Source: Megasphaera sp. (GTDB lineage: Bacteria; Bacillota; Negativicutes; Veillonellales; Megasphaeraceae). Taken from it: a stretch of 64,000 nt of DNA. Shown piece after piece: positions 55,179 through 64,000 of this stretch. The notes beneath the pieces are model-generated. The model made no database searches. It worked only from the letters and a program-made list of their open reading frames with translations, and was not told the origin of the DNA. The stretch's first letter is position 1. Each line of letters starts with the position of its first letter. The stretch covers positions 43,525 to 107,524 of the forward strand of contig JAKVKI010000003.1 of assembly GCA_022486585.1 (NCBI GenBank). Direction: 5' to 3'. The translations under genes were made by a program, and so were the position numbers.

Positions 55179-55970
55179 TTGAGTAAAGCAGATACACAGT
55201 ATTTGGATATTATCGCACATATTTTAGATCATGGGTTTTATGCCAATAATCGTACCGGTATTCCTACGTATAAGCTGCCACATCAGATCATGCAGTTTGA
55301 TTTGGAAGAGGAATTTCCTATCTTGACGACGAAATTCGTAGCGTTTAAGACGGCAGTAAAGGAAATATTATGGATTTGGCAGTTGCAGAGCAATGATGTA
55401 CGAGAACTGCAAAAGATGAATTGTCATGTTTGGGATGAATGGATGCGTCCTGACGGGACCATTGGCAAAGCGTACGGGTATCAAATACGTAAGTTCAAAC
55501 AAGTTGATAAGCTGCTTGATCAATTGATAAATGACCCGCAGAATCGTCGGATGATCGTATCCTTGTGGAACATAGAAGATTTGCCCGATATGGCGTTGCA
55601 GCCGTGTGCGTTCCAGACGTTGTGGGATGTGACTGACGGCAGGCTCAATTGTATGCTCATTCAGCGCAGCGGCGATATGGGTCTCGGTGTGCCGTTCAAT
55701 ATGACGCAGTATGCTGTGCTGATCCATTTGATTGCCCAAACCGTAGGATTAAGACCGGGATTGTTTACTCATGTCATCAATAATGCCCATATTTATGAAA
55801 ATCATATTCCGGCGATGAAGACCCAGCTGGCACGGCGCAGCCAGGCATTAGCAGCACCGAAGCTGCTCATTAATCCGGCTGTGCATGACTTTTATCAGTT
55901 CAAACCGGAGGATATTCAACTTGATGAATATAAGCATTTAGGTAAATTATCCATGGAGGTGGCTGTCTGA
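55179..55970 (+). CDS. thyA: Thymidylate synthase ThyA
   Basis: This 263-residue ThyA has [12 protein letters not shown] at the folate/dUMP site, the catalytic Cys in [14 protein letters not shown], the [19 protein letters not shown] segment and a C-terminal hydrophobic tail ending MEVAV. It methylates dUMP using methylene-THF and yields DHF. A TTG at 55179 is 5 bases after AGAGGTGA; the frame extends to a GTG at 55170 that overlaps this site. It shares its last base region with folA, which recycles its DHF. Confidence 0.95.
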   Translation: MSKADTQYLDIIAHILDHGFYANNRTGIPTYKLPHQIMQFDLEEEFPILTTKFVAFKTAVKEILWIWQLQSNDVRELQKMNCHVWDEWMRPDGTIGKAYGYQIRKFKQVDKLLDQLINDPQNRRMIVSLWNIEDLPDMALQPCAFQTLWDVTDGRLNCMLIQRSGDMGLGVPFNMTQYAVLIHLIAQTVGLRPGLFTHVINNAHIYENHIPAMKTQLARRSQALAAPKLLINPAVHDFYQFKPEDIQLDEYKHLGKLSMEVAV

Positions 55971-56479
55971 TGATTCACATTATTGCTGCTGTCGATGCTG
56001 CTGGCGGTATTGGTAAAGATAATGACTTATTGTGCCACTTGCCGGCCGATCTAAAGCGATTTAAATCTCTTACGATGGGACATCCTATCGTTATGGGACG
56101 CAAAACGTTTGAAAGCCTTCCGGGGATATTGCCAGGGCGTCAGCACGTTGTGCTGACACGACAACGGTCTTATGAACATGGAAAAGACGTTGTCATTTGT
56201 CATGATATAGACGAGGTCATACAGAAAATGAAGGGCTATAGCGATTATTTTGTTATTGGTGGCGCCTCTTTGTATGAATTATTTTTGCCTAAAGCCGATA
56301 TGCTTCATCTGACAGAAATAAAAGCGACCTTTCCAGCGGATACATTTTTTCCGAAATTAGAGCCAGGTCAGTGGAAAGAAATGAAACGGGAACATCATCT
56401 TCGTGATGAAAAAAATAAGATTTCATTTGATTTTGTTACGTATATACAGTCAAAATCAGCAGATAGAGGACAATTGTGA
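55970..56479 (+). CDS. folA: Dihydrofolate reductase
   Basis: This 169-residue DHFR has IAAVDAAGGIGKDNDLLCHLPADLKRFKSLTMGHPIVMGRKTFESLP and the VIGGASLYE motif. It regenerates tetrahydrofolate after thymidylate synthase. It overlaps the thyA stop by one base (TGATG), so the two are translationally coupled. The trimethoprim-sensitivity residues were not judged. No clear terminator follows. Confidence 0.95.
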   Translation: MIHIIAAVDAAGGIGKDNDLLCHLPADLKRFKSLTMGHPIVMGRKTFESLPGILPGRQHVVLTRQRSYEHGKDVVICHDIDEVIQKMKGYSDYFVIGGASLYELFLPKADMLHLTEIKATFPADTFFPKLEPGQWKEMKREHHLRDEKNKISFDFVTYIQSKSADRGQL

Positions 56480-56530
56480 GCTGGTTTTTCGAATTTTAGA
56501 AAAATGCTGACAAAGTCGTCATATTTGACG

Positions 56531-56559
56531 TTGACATTGTGAACTGATTATGGTAATAT
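56531..56559 (+). promoter_or_regulatory. Promoter of the cold shock gene
   Basis: TTGACA (56531-56536) and TAATAT (56554-56559) are spaced by 17 bases, with TGG before the -10. The leader then has an AGCTA/TAGCT hairpin (56568-56582) before the ribosome site. Confidence 0.8.
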
Positions 56560-56611
56560 CATACAAGAGCTACAAGTTAGCTGGATTTGTTTTTTTTTAG
56601 GAGGATTTGTC

Positions 56612-56809
56612 ATGCACGGTAAAGTAAAATGGTTTAGCGCAGAAAAAGGTTATGGCTTCATTGAAAGAGAAGATGGCGGCGATGTATTCGTACATTTTTC
56701 CGCAGTACAAGAAGATGGTTTTAAATCCCTGACTGAAGGCCAGGAAGTTGAATTTGAAATCGTTGATGGCGCTCGTGGACCGCAGGCAGCTAACGTAGTT
56801 AAGTGCTAA
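56612..56809 (+). CDS. csp: Cold shock protein, CspA family
   Basis: This 65-residue single cold-shock domain has RNP1 KGYGFIE and RNP2 DVFVHF with the usual KWFSAEKG start. It is an RNA chaperone. It has its own promoter, a short structured leader, a strong TTAGGAGGA site and a terminator, so it is monocistronic and probably highly expressed. Confidence 0.96.
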   Translation: MHGKVKWFSAEKGYGFIEREDGGDVFVHFSAVQEDGFKSLTEGQEVEFEIVDGARGPQAANVVKC

Positions 56810-56833
56810 TTGCAATTCATAATCGACCTTTTG

Positions 56834-56863
56834 ACCGGTGACCTTTTGGTTGCCGGTTTTTTT
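56834..56863 (+). terminator. Intrinsic terminator after the cold shock gene
   Basis: A 10-bp stem (56834-56843 with 56848-56857, including two G-T pairs) has a TTTT loop and a T7 run. Confidence 0.9.
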
Positions 56864-56906
56864 ATAGGGCAGTACCGCACAAATTGTGCAGAACGGAGAT
56901 GAAACA

Positions 56907-57302
56907 ATGCGTGTATATGTAAATGGAGAAGAACGACATCTTCATGTATATGATCGGGCTTCAGGCTGCGATTATGCCAAGAATGTACTCTGTTCTCAAG
57001 AACGCTTGGATACAGATGAATACGGAGCATTTACATTAACAGAAGAAGATTATAAAAAATGGCAGGGCTTATTGGCAGTGCAACAGGAATCAGAAGATAT
57101 TCTCTTTGCTTTAAAAGATTGTGTCGATGCGGAAGAAATGAAAAATTATTTGTACGAAGAAACGATGTATCTTGTTCATATCCAGGAAACAACGGATATG
57201 GAAAATCTCTGTCTTAAGGAGTTACGGCAGGCATTGGCAGAACGGGATATGAAATGGCTTACAGATAATGGCTTTGTAAAAACGGCAGAAAAACTTAGTT
57301 GA
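56907..57302 (+). CDS. Protein of unknown function
   Basis: This 131-residue soluble, acidic protein opens with MRVYVNGEERHLHVYDRASGCDYAKNVL, then becomes mostly helical (TLTEEDYKKWQGLLAV, EEMKNYLYEE, LCLKELRQALAERDMKW). No known domain or motif is recognised. The ATG at 56907 follows ACGGAGATGA; an in-frame codon at 56886 is less likely. It precedes the deacetylase gene, whose promoter overlaps its stop codon. Confidence 0.7.
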   Translation: MRVYVNGEERHLHVYDRASGCDYAKNVLCSQERLDTDEYGAFTLTEEDYKKWQGLLAVQQESEDILFALKDCVDAEEMKNYLYEETMYLVHIQETTDMENLCLKELRQALAERDMKWLTDNGFVKTAEKLS

Positions 57303-57328
57303 CCTTGAAAGTCCCCTATAAATATGAT
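57299..57328 (+). promoter_or_regulatory. Promoter of the polysaccharide deacetylase gene
   Basis: TTGACC (57299-57304) and TATGAT (57323-57328) are spaced by 18 bases and overlap the end of the upstream gene. Confidence 0.55.
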
Positions 57329-57373
57329 ATCCTAATAACAAATTGTTTATTTGAGCATACTTAAGGGAGTCTT

Positions 57374-58228
57374 ATGGTGAAGAAAATACTATTATGGATC
57401 GTTGGGGTTGCTTTTTCCATAGCCGTCCTTCTGTGCGGCATTTTTTCCTATTGGTATTTTGGTGCGACGAATTATGTCCTGACAGGTGTTCCTGTATTGA
57501 ATTATCATCAGGTCAATAATAAATTCAGTACGTGTCTTACAATGAAGCCTGAAAATTTTGCTGAGCAGATGAAGTATTTGCACGACAATGACTATCATGC
57601 CATTACGCAGGCGCAATTCGATGCCTATATGCGTAATGAAGGTGATTTGCCAGACCGGCCAGTTTTCATTACGTTTGATGATGGGTATGTTGATAATTAT
57701 GAGCAAGCCTATCCAATTATGAAAAAATATGGCATGAAAGGTACTATTTTCCTGGTCATCAATTTAATGAACACACCGGGATATTTGACTTGGGACCAAG
57801 TCACTGAAATGAGTCAAAATGGGATGGAATTTGGTTCCCATACGATTAGTCACAAACCACTGACCAGCTTTGATCAAGCAGGCGTACATCGCGAATTGAC
57901 GGAATCTAAAGCTGTTATTGAAGGGTATTTGGGAAAACCTTGTACGTATATTGCCTTCCCAGAAGGTAAATTCAATGATATGGTACTGGCCGAAACAAAG
58001 GCGGCAGGGTATGAATACGGATTTACAGTAGAAACAGGACGGGATTTTCCCTGGGATGATCATTATGATCTTGATCGCGTACCGATGTTTGAGGGACCGG
58101 TCAGTTTCAAACATTTCCAATTCCGCCTGACCTTTAGTGCATTCAGTGCTATCTTGTGGAAGACACATAAATATTTTGAACATATGGAACTTACCAATAC
58201 GTTGGCAGCGCATATACCGCAGCCATAA
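57374..58228 (+). CDS. Polysaccharide deacetylase family protein, membrane-anchored
   Basis: This 284-residue protein has one N-terminal membrane helix (residues ~4-28), then a NodB homology domain: LNYHQV, FITFDDGYVDNYEQAYPIM with catalytic aspartates, GTIFLV, and EFGSHTISHKPL with the metal His pair. The later FPEGKFNDM is the usual FxxPxG-type motif. It would deacetylate peptidoglycan or another surface sugar polymer outside the cell. It may be a xylanase/chitin deacetylase relative of PgaB. ATG follows AAGGGAG. Confidence 0.88.
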   Translation: MVKKILLWIVGVAFSIAVLLCGIFSYWYFGATNYVLTGVPVLNYHQVNNKFSTCLTMKPENFAEQMKYLHDNDYHAITQAQFDAYMRNEGDLPDRPVFITFDDGYVDNYEQAYPIMKKYGMKGTIFLVINLMNTPGYLTWDQVTEMSQNGMEFGSHTISHKPLTSFDQAGVHRELTESKAVIEGYLGKPCTYIAFPEGKFNDMVLAETKAAGYEYGFTVETGRDFPWDDHYDLDRVPMFEGPVSFKHFQFRLTFSAFSAILWKTHKYFEHMELTNTLAAHIPQP

Positions 58229-58230
58229 TA

Positions 58231-58274
58231 AAAATAGCGTTTGCAGAGATTGTTATATCTGCAAACGCTATTTT
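58231..58274. terminator. Bidirectional terminator between the deacetylase and flippase genes
   Basis: A perfect 17-bp stem (58231-58247 with 58258-58274) has A and T runs at the two ends, serving both converging genes. Confidence 0.93.
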
Positions 58275-58287
58275 TTGTTAGTTGTGA

Positions 58288-59838
58288 TTAGAAGAATCGT
58301 CCGAAGAAAGGAATCTTGCCAGCATCTTCTCTGGTTACACCGCCGTTGGCGATCATAAGGCCGATATAAATAGCTGAACCCATGATACAGGTAATGAAGA
58401 GACTGAGGAAGAGTCCCATATGAAGCTTGAGGAAGTCGTAAGCGAAATACATGGCTATACCCATGAGAACTGCAGAAATGACGTTTTTGAGTACCGTTTT
58501 GATATCAATGACATAGCCTGTATTGCGGTAGATGAAGAAGAGATTCAGGGCTGCTGCAACGCCGATATCGGCAACTGTTGCATAGGAAGCACCGGTGATA
58601 CCAAAAGCTGGTATAGCAACTAAGAACCAGTTGCAGGCCACTTTGAAAACACAGGCAATGCCCATGTTGATGACAGGAATCTTAGGTTTCTTTAATCCCT
58701 GGAGAATGGCTGTCGTAATCTGATGGAGACCGAGGAAACAAATAGCGATGGATACGGCTCGGGTAGCATCTGTTGCAGCCGGCGCATTGTAAATCAGGGT
58801 CACTACCGGTTCAGCCATGACATACAGCATGACACTGAACGGGATAGTCACTAGCAAGGCGATGCGCATGGCCCCGGCCGTACGGTTGTGGATTTCGTCA
58901 TTTTCATGGAGCGTAAAGCTATGGCTGATGGCAGGGACAAGGCTCATAGCCATGGCTGCCGTCAAAATAGTAGCTAAATTGATCAAGGGCACAGACATGC
59001 CTGTCAGATAGCCAAAGAGTTCTGTTGCCTGGGCTGTAGAATAGCCGGCTACTTCCAGCCGTCGCGGAACGATGAGCAAATCCAGGTTAGATACGACAGG
59101 GAGCATGATACTAGCTAACGAAATAGGGATAGCTAAGATGACGAGACGTTTGAGTATATGCCCGATGCCTTCTTTGGGGAAGACCGGCCCGTCAACAGGG
59201 AGGGAACACTTTAATTTATGATAGTAATATAATAGTACTAATAATGCGGCGGCACCACCAGCACCGGCACCGAGGCTGGCACCGCCAGCAGCATAATCGA
59301 GGCCGTACGGGAGCAGGAGTGCTGCAAAACCAAGCATGACGAAGACGCGGACCAGCTGTTCTACAATCTGTGATAAGGCTGTCGGCGTCATTTGCTGCCA
59401 TCCTTGCAGGTAGCCGCGATATCCGGCAATGATTGTCGTGAAGAAAATGGCTGGTGCCAGGGCAATCAGAGAATAATAGGCGCGGCTTTCACGGATAATA
59501 CCATAGTCGATGAGCCAGCGGGAACCAAAAAACACGACGATACTTAGAAACAGTGCCGTCGAACATAGCATGGTCAGTGATACATGGAAAATACGCTGAG
59601 CGCCGCCATAATCTTTTTTTGCGGCTTTTTCAGCAGTAATGATGGAAATAGCAATAGGAATACCAGCACTGGAAATTTCCAAGGCCAGTAAATAAATAGG
59701 GAAGGCCATCTGATAGATGCCGATGCCTTCGCCACCGAGAATACGGGATAAAATAATCCAGTTGATACTGCCAATAGCCTTGACGACGAACCCGGATAAG
59801 GTCAGTATCAAGGTGCCGGACACGAATTTATTAGCCAT
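58288..59838 (-). CDS. MOP-superfamily lipid/polysaccharide flippase (SpoVB/MurJ type)
   Basis: This 516-residue membrane protein with ~14 helices begins KFVSGTLILTLSGFVVKAIGSINWIILSRILGGEGIGIYQMA, the SpoVB/MurJ-like start. It has SLAPAIFFTTIIAGYRGYLQGWQQMTPTALSQIVEQ and the later LLQGLKKP parts. Members move lipid II or other undecaprenyl-linked sugars. It could be the cell-wall flippase or serve a surface polysaccharide. AAGGGG precedes the ATG at 59838. It is divergent from trkA. Confidence 0.87.
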   Translation of the reverse strand: MANKFVSGTLILTLSGFVVKAIGSINWIILSRILGGEGIGIYQMAFPIYLLALEISSAGIPIAISIITAEKAAKKDYGGAQRIFHVSLTMLCSTALFLSIVVFFGSRWLIDYGIIRESRAYYSLIALAPAIFFTTIIAGYRGYLQGWQQMTPTALSQIVEQLVRVFVMLGFAALLLPYGLDYAAGGASLGAGAGGAAALLVLLYYYHKLKCSLPVDGPVFPKEGIGHILKRLVILAIPISLASIMLPVVSNLDLLIVPRRLEVAGYSTAQATELFGYLTGMSVPLINLATILTAAMAMSLVPAISHSFTLHENDEIHNRTAGAMRIALLVTIPFSVMLYVMAEPVVTLIYNAPAATDATRAVSIAICFLGLHQITTAILQGLKKPKIPVINMGIACVFKVACNWFLVAIPAFGITGASYATVADIGVAAALNLFFIYRNTGYVIDIKTVLKNVISAVLMGIAMYFAYDFLKLHMGLFLSLFITCIMGSAIYIGLMIANGGVTREDAGKIPFFGRFF

Positions 59839-60019
59839 AAGTACCCCTTACATATAATAGTATAATATTAGTAAACAATTTATTTTAGCACATTTGTCAT
59901 TTCTATACTAGAGGGAATACGCGCGGACTAGTCCATCCTCTAGCCACTGTCACGCAGATGTGGTATAGTACATATGGATATTCACATCTGAAAATCTTTC
60001 CTTAAGGGAGGTAATATAC

Positions 60020-61375
60020 GTGCGTATTGTAGTAGTAGGCGCGGGAAAATTGGGTTATAGTATTGCCGAATTATTATCGAATGAACAATTTGATGTGGTC
60101 GTTGTTGACCATGATGAAGAACGGCTGGAAGCTGTTAAAAATACACTTGATGTGTTAACGGTACTGGCAAATGGTGCCAGCCCTATTACGATGAATGACC
60201 CTGACATTCACGGCGCTGATATCCTTGTCGCTGTTACAGCCATTGATGAAGTCAATATGGTCGCTTGTATTTTAGCTAAAAAACACGGCATTAAATATAC
60301 AGCTGCCCGGATTCGTGATATGCAGTTTATATCAGAAGCTCGTGATTATCTTAAACAGAATTTCGACATAGATCTCATGTTGAATCCGGAACTCATTACA
60401 GCTCGTGAAATCAATCGGATTCTCATGACTCCGGCAGCGCTTAATGTAGAAGATTTTGCTAATGGCAAGGTGCGTCTTTTTGAAACAAAAGTACGCCGTC
60501 ATTCACCGTTGGTCAATATTCCTTTTAAAGATCTTAATATTCCGCCGTCTATTTTGGCGGGAATGATATTCCGGGATCACCGCATGATTATTCCTCACGG
60601 TGATGATAAATTGTTACCTCATGATAATGCGTATTTTATTGGAGATCCAGATGCAATAGAGAAATTCAGTAAAAATTTCGTTCAAAGCGATACTAAAAAA
60701 GTGGAACGAGCGATCATTATCGGTGCCGGCAGAACAGGTCGTTTCTTGGCACCGATGCTCGATACGCAAGGCGTTAAAGTGAAGATTTTTGATAAAGACA
60801 AAGAACGCTGCCGGCTAGTGTCAGAAAAGCTGAACAGCGGTATTGCTATTTGTGGTGACGGGACGGATATTGACCTTATTGAACAGGAAGGAATTGCCGA
60901 TGCCGATGTCGTCATTTGCCTGACTGATGATGACAGACTGAATCTCATGCTGGCACTCATTGCCAAGCATTTAGGTGCGAAGAAGACGATTGTCCGTGTA
61001 TCTCGTATCGAATATGTAGATCTCATGGAAAAAGTCGGTGTCGATATTGTCTTGTCTACGCGTCTGTTGTCAGCCAGTGAAGTGCTGGCATTTGCTCGTC
61101 GTGGTGGCGTAGTATCCGTATCATTGCTGGAAGGGGCCAAAGCGGAAGCGGTAGAAGTTATTGTGCAGCAAGGCGCTCCTGTGGCTGGTAAACGACTTAT
61201 GGATGTAGATCTGCCCCGGGAATGTTTGGTTTGTGCCTATGTCCGCAATGGAGAGGCGACGATTCCGAACGGCAGTTCAGTACTGCTGGCAGGAGACCGG
61301 ATCATCTTGTTCATTCAAACCGTTTTTTCTAAAAAAGTGATGAAATACTTCAAAGGCAGGGAATCAGATGAATAG
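60020..61375 (+). CDS. trkA: Trk potassium uptake regulatory subunit TrkA
   Basis: This 451-residue protein has two RCK halves. Each begins with a nucleotide-binding fold: VVGAGKLGYSIAELL near residue 4 and IIGAGRTGRFLAPML near residue 235, followed by NAD/ATP-binding acidic residues (VDHDEERL, FDKDKERC) and TrkA-C parts. It binds TrkH and gates K+ uptake in response to nucleotides. The GTG at 60020 follows AAGGGAGG; a TGG-TATAGT extended -10 lies at 59961-59969. It overlaps trkH copy 1. Confidence 0.95.
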   Translation: MRIVVVGAGKLGYSIAELLSNEQFDVVVVDHDEERLEAVKNTLDVLTVLANGASPITMNDPDIHGADILVAVTAIDEVNMVACILAKKHGIKYTAARIRDMQFISEARDYLKQNFDIDLMLNPELITAREINRILMTPAALNVEDFANGKVRLFETKVRRHSPLVNIPFKDLNIPPSILAGMIFRDHRMIIPHGDDKLLPHDNAYFIGDPDAIEKFSKNFVQSDTKKVERAIIIGAGRTGRFLAPMLDTQGVKVKIFDKDKERCRLVSEKLNSGIAICGDGTDIDLIEQEGIADADVVICLTDDDRLNLMLALIAKHLGAKKTIVRVSRIEYVDLMEKVGVDIVLSTRLLSASEVLAFARRGGVVSVSLLEGAKAEAVEVIVQQGAPVAGKRLMDVDLPRECLVCAYVRNGEATIPNGSSVLLAGDRIILFIQTVFSKKVMKYFKGRESDE

Positions 61376-62819
61376 GAAACTTTTCTTATTTCTCCTGGGT
61401 CGTATTGCTATTATCAATGGAGCTGTGTTGATCGTGCCATTGGTGTTTTCTCTTTATTGGGGCGAGCCGGGGCTGGTTTGGTTTGTCCCATCCATCGTTG
61501 TGACACTCGGTCTGGGCGCGGTGTTCTTGAAGCTGGGGCAGGAACACCGCCGGCAGCTTACGGTCAGCCAAGGGGCTTGGTATATGGTGTCGGTGTGGCT
61601 GTTGCTCGGTTGTGTCGGAATGATACCGTATGTCTTGTCAGGTATTTTTACGCCTGTGGATGCTTTTTTCCAAAGTGTGTCTGCCTATACGACAGCAGGA
61701 GTGACTTGTGTGCCCTTGGGAACAGGGCCGCTGCCCCGTTCGTTGCTGCTTTGGAATTCAGTGATGGAATGGATGGGCGGCTTGAACTTCATTATCATGC
61801 TGGTAACTGTATTGCCGCAAGTGAGCGGTTGTTTTGGCATTACGTTATCAGCCCATCAGAGCATCAATTTCAGCCCTATGGTAGGGCGGATGAGAGAAGC
61901 AGCTCGTCAGACTGCACGTATTTATGCAGTAATCACGATGATTTCCCTGGGCTTATACTGGCTTGCTGGTTTAGACGTCGTGGATGCGTTCATGGCCTCT
62001 CTTATGACTGTGTCTACCAGTGGCAGTAATTCTGGATTTGATTTTATCCGTTTCAATAATCCCTGGCTGGAATTAGCCGGTATAGCGTCTATGTTGATGG
62101 CCAGTGGCAATTTCCTGTTGTATTGGAAAGGCCTTGAACGACGTAATATGAGAGGTATTTTCCGTGATACAGAAATACAAACTTTTTTAGGCCTTGTCAT
62201 CGTTGCCGGTACCTTTGTGTCTATGAATTTATGGTACAGCGGCGTGTATACAGGATTCGAAAGTGTACGATACGGATTCTTTCAGGTCGTATCCTTTATC
62301 AGTACGAGCGGTTTTTCGTCTGCTCCCTTTATGGATTGGCCGGAATTTGACCGTTTTGCCTTGTTTACGCTAGTATTTGCAGGCGGCTGTATTGGTTCGG
62401 CGACAGGGGGCATGCGGGTCATGCGCTTTATTGTGTTGTTTAAAATGGCAGCGCAGGAAATGCGCCGTACACTCCATCCGCATATGGTCATTTGCGTGAA
62501 AATCAATACGATACCTGTGGATATGAAAATTGTCAGTCGTGTATTGAGTTATTTTTTCTTGTTTATGGCTGCTTTTTTTATTTCTATGCTCATTATTTCG
62601 CTCAGTGGCGTTACGACGCTGCAGGCTATGGGAATTGCTGCCGGTTGCTTGTCTAGTGTTGGATCGACTATCGAGTTGTTCGGTATTGCAGATTTTTCTG
62701 TTTTGCCGGCATGGACGAAGCTGTATTGTGGCTTTTTAATGATTTTAGGGCGTGTAGAAATTTTCTCCTTCCTTATTGTTATACAGACCATAGGGCAGTA
62801 TATGCGTCGTAAATGGTAG
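61368..62819 (+). CDS. trkH: TrkH-type potassium transporter, copy 1
   Basis: This 483-residue transporter has the four-repeat P-loop layout. Filter glycines are visible in SAYTTAGVTC, VSTSGSNSG, FISTSGFSS and LSSVGSTIE, so K+ selectivity is plausible. It is shorter and less TrkH-like in the first repeat than copy 2. It is coupled to trkA by an 8-base overlap, suggesting that this is the partner of TrkA. GCAGGGA precedes the ATG. Confidence 0.9.
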   Translation: MNRKLFLFLLGRIAIINGAVLIVPLVFSLYWGEPGLVWFVPSIVVTLGLGAVFLKLGQEHRRQLTVSQGAWYMVSVWLLLGCVGMIPYVLSGIFTPVDAFFQSVSAYTTAGVTCVPLGTGPLPRSLLLWNSVMEWMGGLNFIIMLVTVLPQVSGCFGITLSAHQSINFSPMVGRMREAARQTARIYAVITMISLGLYWLAGLDVVDAFMASLMTVSTSGSNSGFDFIRFNNPWLELAGIASMLMASGNFLLYWKGLERRNMRGIFRDTEIQTFLGLVIVAGTFVSMNLWYSGVYTGFESVRYGFFQVVSFISTSGFSSAPFMDWPEFDRFALFTLVFAGGCIGSATGGMRVMRFIVLFKMAAQEMRRTLHPHMVICVKINTIPVDMKIVSRVLSYFFLFMAAFFISMLIISLSGVTTLQAMGIAAGCLSSVGSTIELFGIADFSVLPAWTKLYCGFLMILGRVEIFSFLIVIQTIGQYMRRKW

Positions 62820-62831
62820 GAGGCGGTATAC

Positions 62832-64000
62832 GTGGATCTTAAAATCATTATTTTTATCCTCGGCAAGTTGTCATTAGCGTGCGCCATGGCCCTTGTAGTG
62901 CCTCTTGGTATAGCACTTATAGGCAGTGAAGCAAGCTTAGTTTCCTTTGTTACGGCTATTATCGTCTGTGTTGGCGTTGGAGCGGGGTTCATCCGATATG
63001 GACATAGTCCGAAAGATGTCTTGACGGATAGAGAAGGTATTGCTATTACGGCACTGACCTGGATTATGATCACTTTTTTGGGTATGATTCCATATGCTGC
63101 TGGCGGGTATTTATCTGTCCTGGACAGTGTGCTGGAATGTATTTCCGGCTTGTCCGGTACAGGAGCTACGGTCATCAATGATATAGAGGTGCTGCCGCAA
63201 AGTATTTTATTGTGGCGTTCTATGACCCATTGGTTCGGCGGATTAGGTATTATTGTCATTTTTATTGCGTTATTCCCACAAATCGGCCGCGGGTCCGTGC
63301 ACATGTTTAATGCTGAAAGTACAGGTCCGACAGATGACCGGACACTGCCACGGGTAAAGGAAATGGCGAAGGCCTTGTTTACGGTGTATGTCACATTTAC
63401 GACAGTTGCTGCCGTTGTTTACATGCTTTGCGGCATGACGCCGATTATTGCAGTGGATCATGCTATGTCTACGATTGCGACAGGCGGATTCTCACCGTAT
63501 AACGATAGTGTCGCCCATTTTGACAGTCCGGTCATTGAAGGCTGGATCATCTTCTTTATGGTTATTTCCAGTGCCAACTTTGGTATGTATGTAGCGGCAT
63601 GGCGTAAAGGCTGGAAAATCATTTTTCGTGATATGGAATTTCGTACGTATATCGGAATCGTTGTTGTGGCGACCATGGCCATGGCCCTTAATCTTATATG
63701 CCAACAGGGATGGAATGGTACGGAAGCGTTGCGTCAGGCCTTGTTCCAAGCGGTATCGTTATCGTCATCGACAGGCTTTGTATCCAGTGATTTTGATCAG
63801 TGGCCGGCGTTTTCCAAATCCATTATACTCATGCTCATGTTTATTGGCGGTTGTGCTGGCTCGACGGCAGGCGGTTTTAAAGTAACGCGTATTATATTGA
63901 TCGTAAAGACGATTAAGGCTATCATTTATGCCAAACTTCATCCGCGCATGGTATTGCATGTGCACAGCAATGGTGATGAATTTTCCGAAGATGTTTTGTA
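62832..64000 (+). CDS. trkH: TrkH-type potassium transporter, copy 2 (truncated by window end)
   Basis: This frame is open to the window end (390 residues). The start is a GTG at 62832 behind GGAGG. The P-loop segments ECISGLSGTGATVIND, STIATGGFSPYN and SLSSSTGFVSSDF carry the filter glycines. HWFGGLGIIVIFIALFPQIG and GGCAGSTAGGFKVTR are classic TrkH motifs, closer to the usual TrkH than copy 1. Two trkH genes after one trkA implies either a mixed dimer or two transporters sharing TrkA. The end of the gene is beyond the window. Confidence 0.93.
   Translation, partial: MDLKIIIFILGKLSLACAMALVVPLGIALIGSEASLVSFVTAIIVCVGVGAGFIRYGHSPKDVLTDREGIAITALTWIMITFLGMIPYAAGGYLSVLDSVLECISGLSGTGATVINDIEVLPQSILLWRSMTHWFGGLGIIVIFIALFPQIGRGSVHMFNAESTGPTDDRTLPRVKEMAKALFTVYVTFTTVAAVVYMLCGMTPIIAVDHAMSTIATGGFSPYNDSVAHFDSPVIEGWIIFFMVISSANFGMYVAAWRKGWKIIFRDMEFRTYIGIVVVATMAMALNLICQQGWNGTEALRQALFQAVSLSSSTGFVSSDFDQWPAFSKSIILMLMFIGGCAGSTAGGFKVTRIILIVKTIKAIIYAKLHPRMVLHVHSNGDEFSEDVL

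Noticed and set aside
1..64000. CRISPR arrays, insertion sequences, prophage or attachment sites
   Set aside because: I saw no regular repeat-spacer pattern, no transposase or integrase frame, and no direct repeat at the tRNA-Leu gene.

Overview
The window is a 64 kb piece of a chromosome from a low-to-mid GC Bacillota. The CtsR-McsA-McsB-ClpC block, two T-box leaders, SigH, Mini-III and the RadA-YacL-IspD/F-GltX-CysS order are all Firmicutes traits. Overall protein character suggests the Negativicutes, for example Megasphaera or another Veillonellales member, but that placement is inference. Nearly all genes lie on the plus strand in tight, often overlapping operons with good ribosome binding sites. 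I saw no insertion sequence, prophage, CRISPR array or rRNA. The only tRNA is tRNA-Leu(CAG).

Region 1 (1-13455) is housekeeping: the end of recJ, relA, dtd, a glyoxalase II-like hydrolase, an AI-2E family membrane protein, a Fur regulator, hemZ, hisS and aspS. After a strong terminator comes a DapF-fold racemase that looks like histidine racemase CntK, then trmK, a Nif3-like protein and thiE. Region 2 (13456-29640) holds a dicarboxylate/amino acid symporter, the ctsR-mcsA-mcsB-clpC stress operon with candidate CtsR sites, radA, yacL, an ispD-ispF fusion, gltX, a T-box controlled cysS, mrnC, rlmB, a NYN nuclease, sigH and secG.

Region 3 (29641-38442) holds rnr and smpB, a convergent guanine-deaminase-like gene, a small zinc-ribbon membrane protein, polA-mutM-coaE, a lytic transglycosylase and tRNA-Leu. 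Region 4 (38443-47240) is an unknown gene just behind the tRNA, then rimP-nusA-rnpM-L7Ae-infB-rbfA-nrnA-truB-ribF, the classic translation and transcription operon. It is preceded by a GNRA-capped 12-bp leader hairpin.

Region 5 (47241-53260) is the least ordinary part. It has two closely related PLP aminotransferases, a flavodoxin-like gene behind a perfect 22-bp palindrome, a very acidic orphan protein, and a minus-strand BASS-family transporter controlled by its own T-box. That T-box reads best as valine-specific and suggests transport of a branched-chain 2-keto acid. Region 6 (53261-64000) holds recQ, thyA-folA, a cold shock gene, an orphan, a polysaccharide deacetylase, a flippase on the minus strand, and trkA followed by two trkH-type genes, the second cut by the window end.

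The observations most worth following are the T-box controlled BASS transporter, the McsB whose catalytic Cys167 position is Ser and whose catalytic Glu is Asp, the stand-alone CntK-like racemase, the Asn/Gln-rich N-terminal region of IF2, and the 22-bp palindrome. All coordinates, motifs and repeats were read by eye; no database search was possible.
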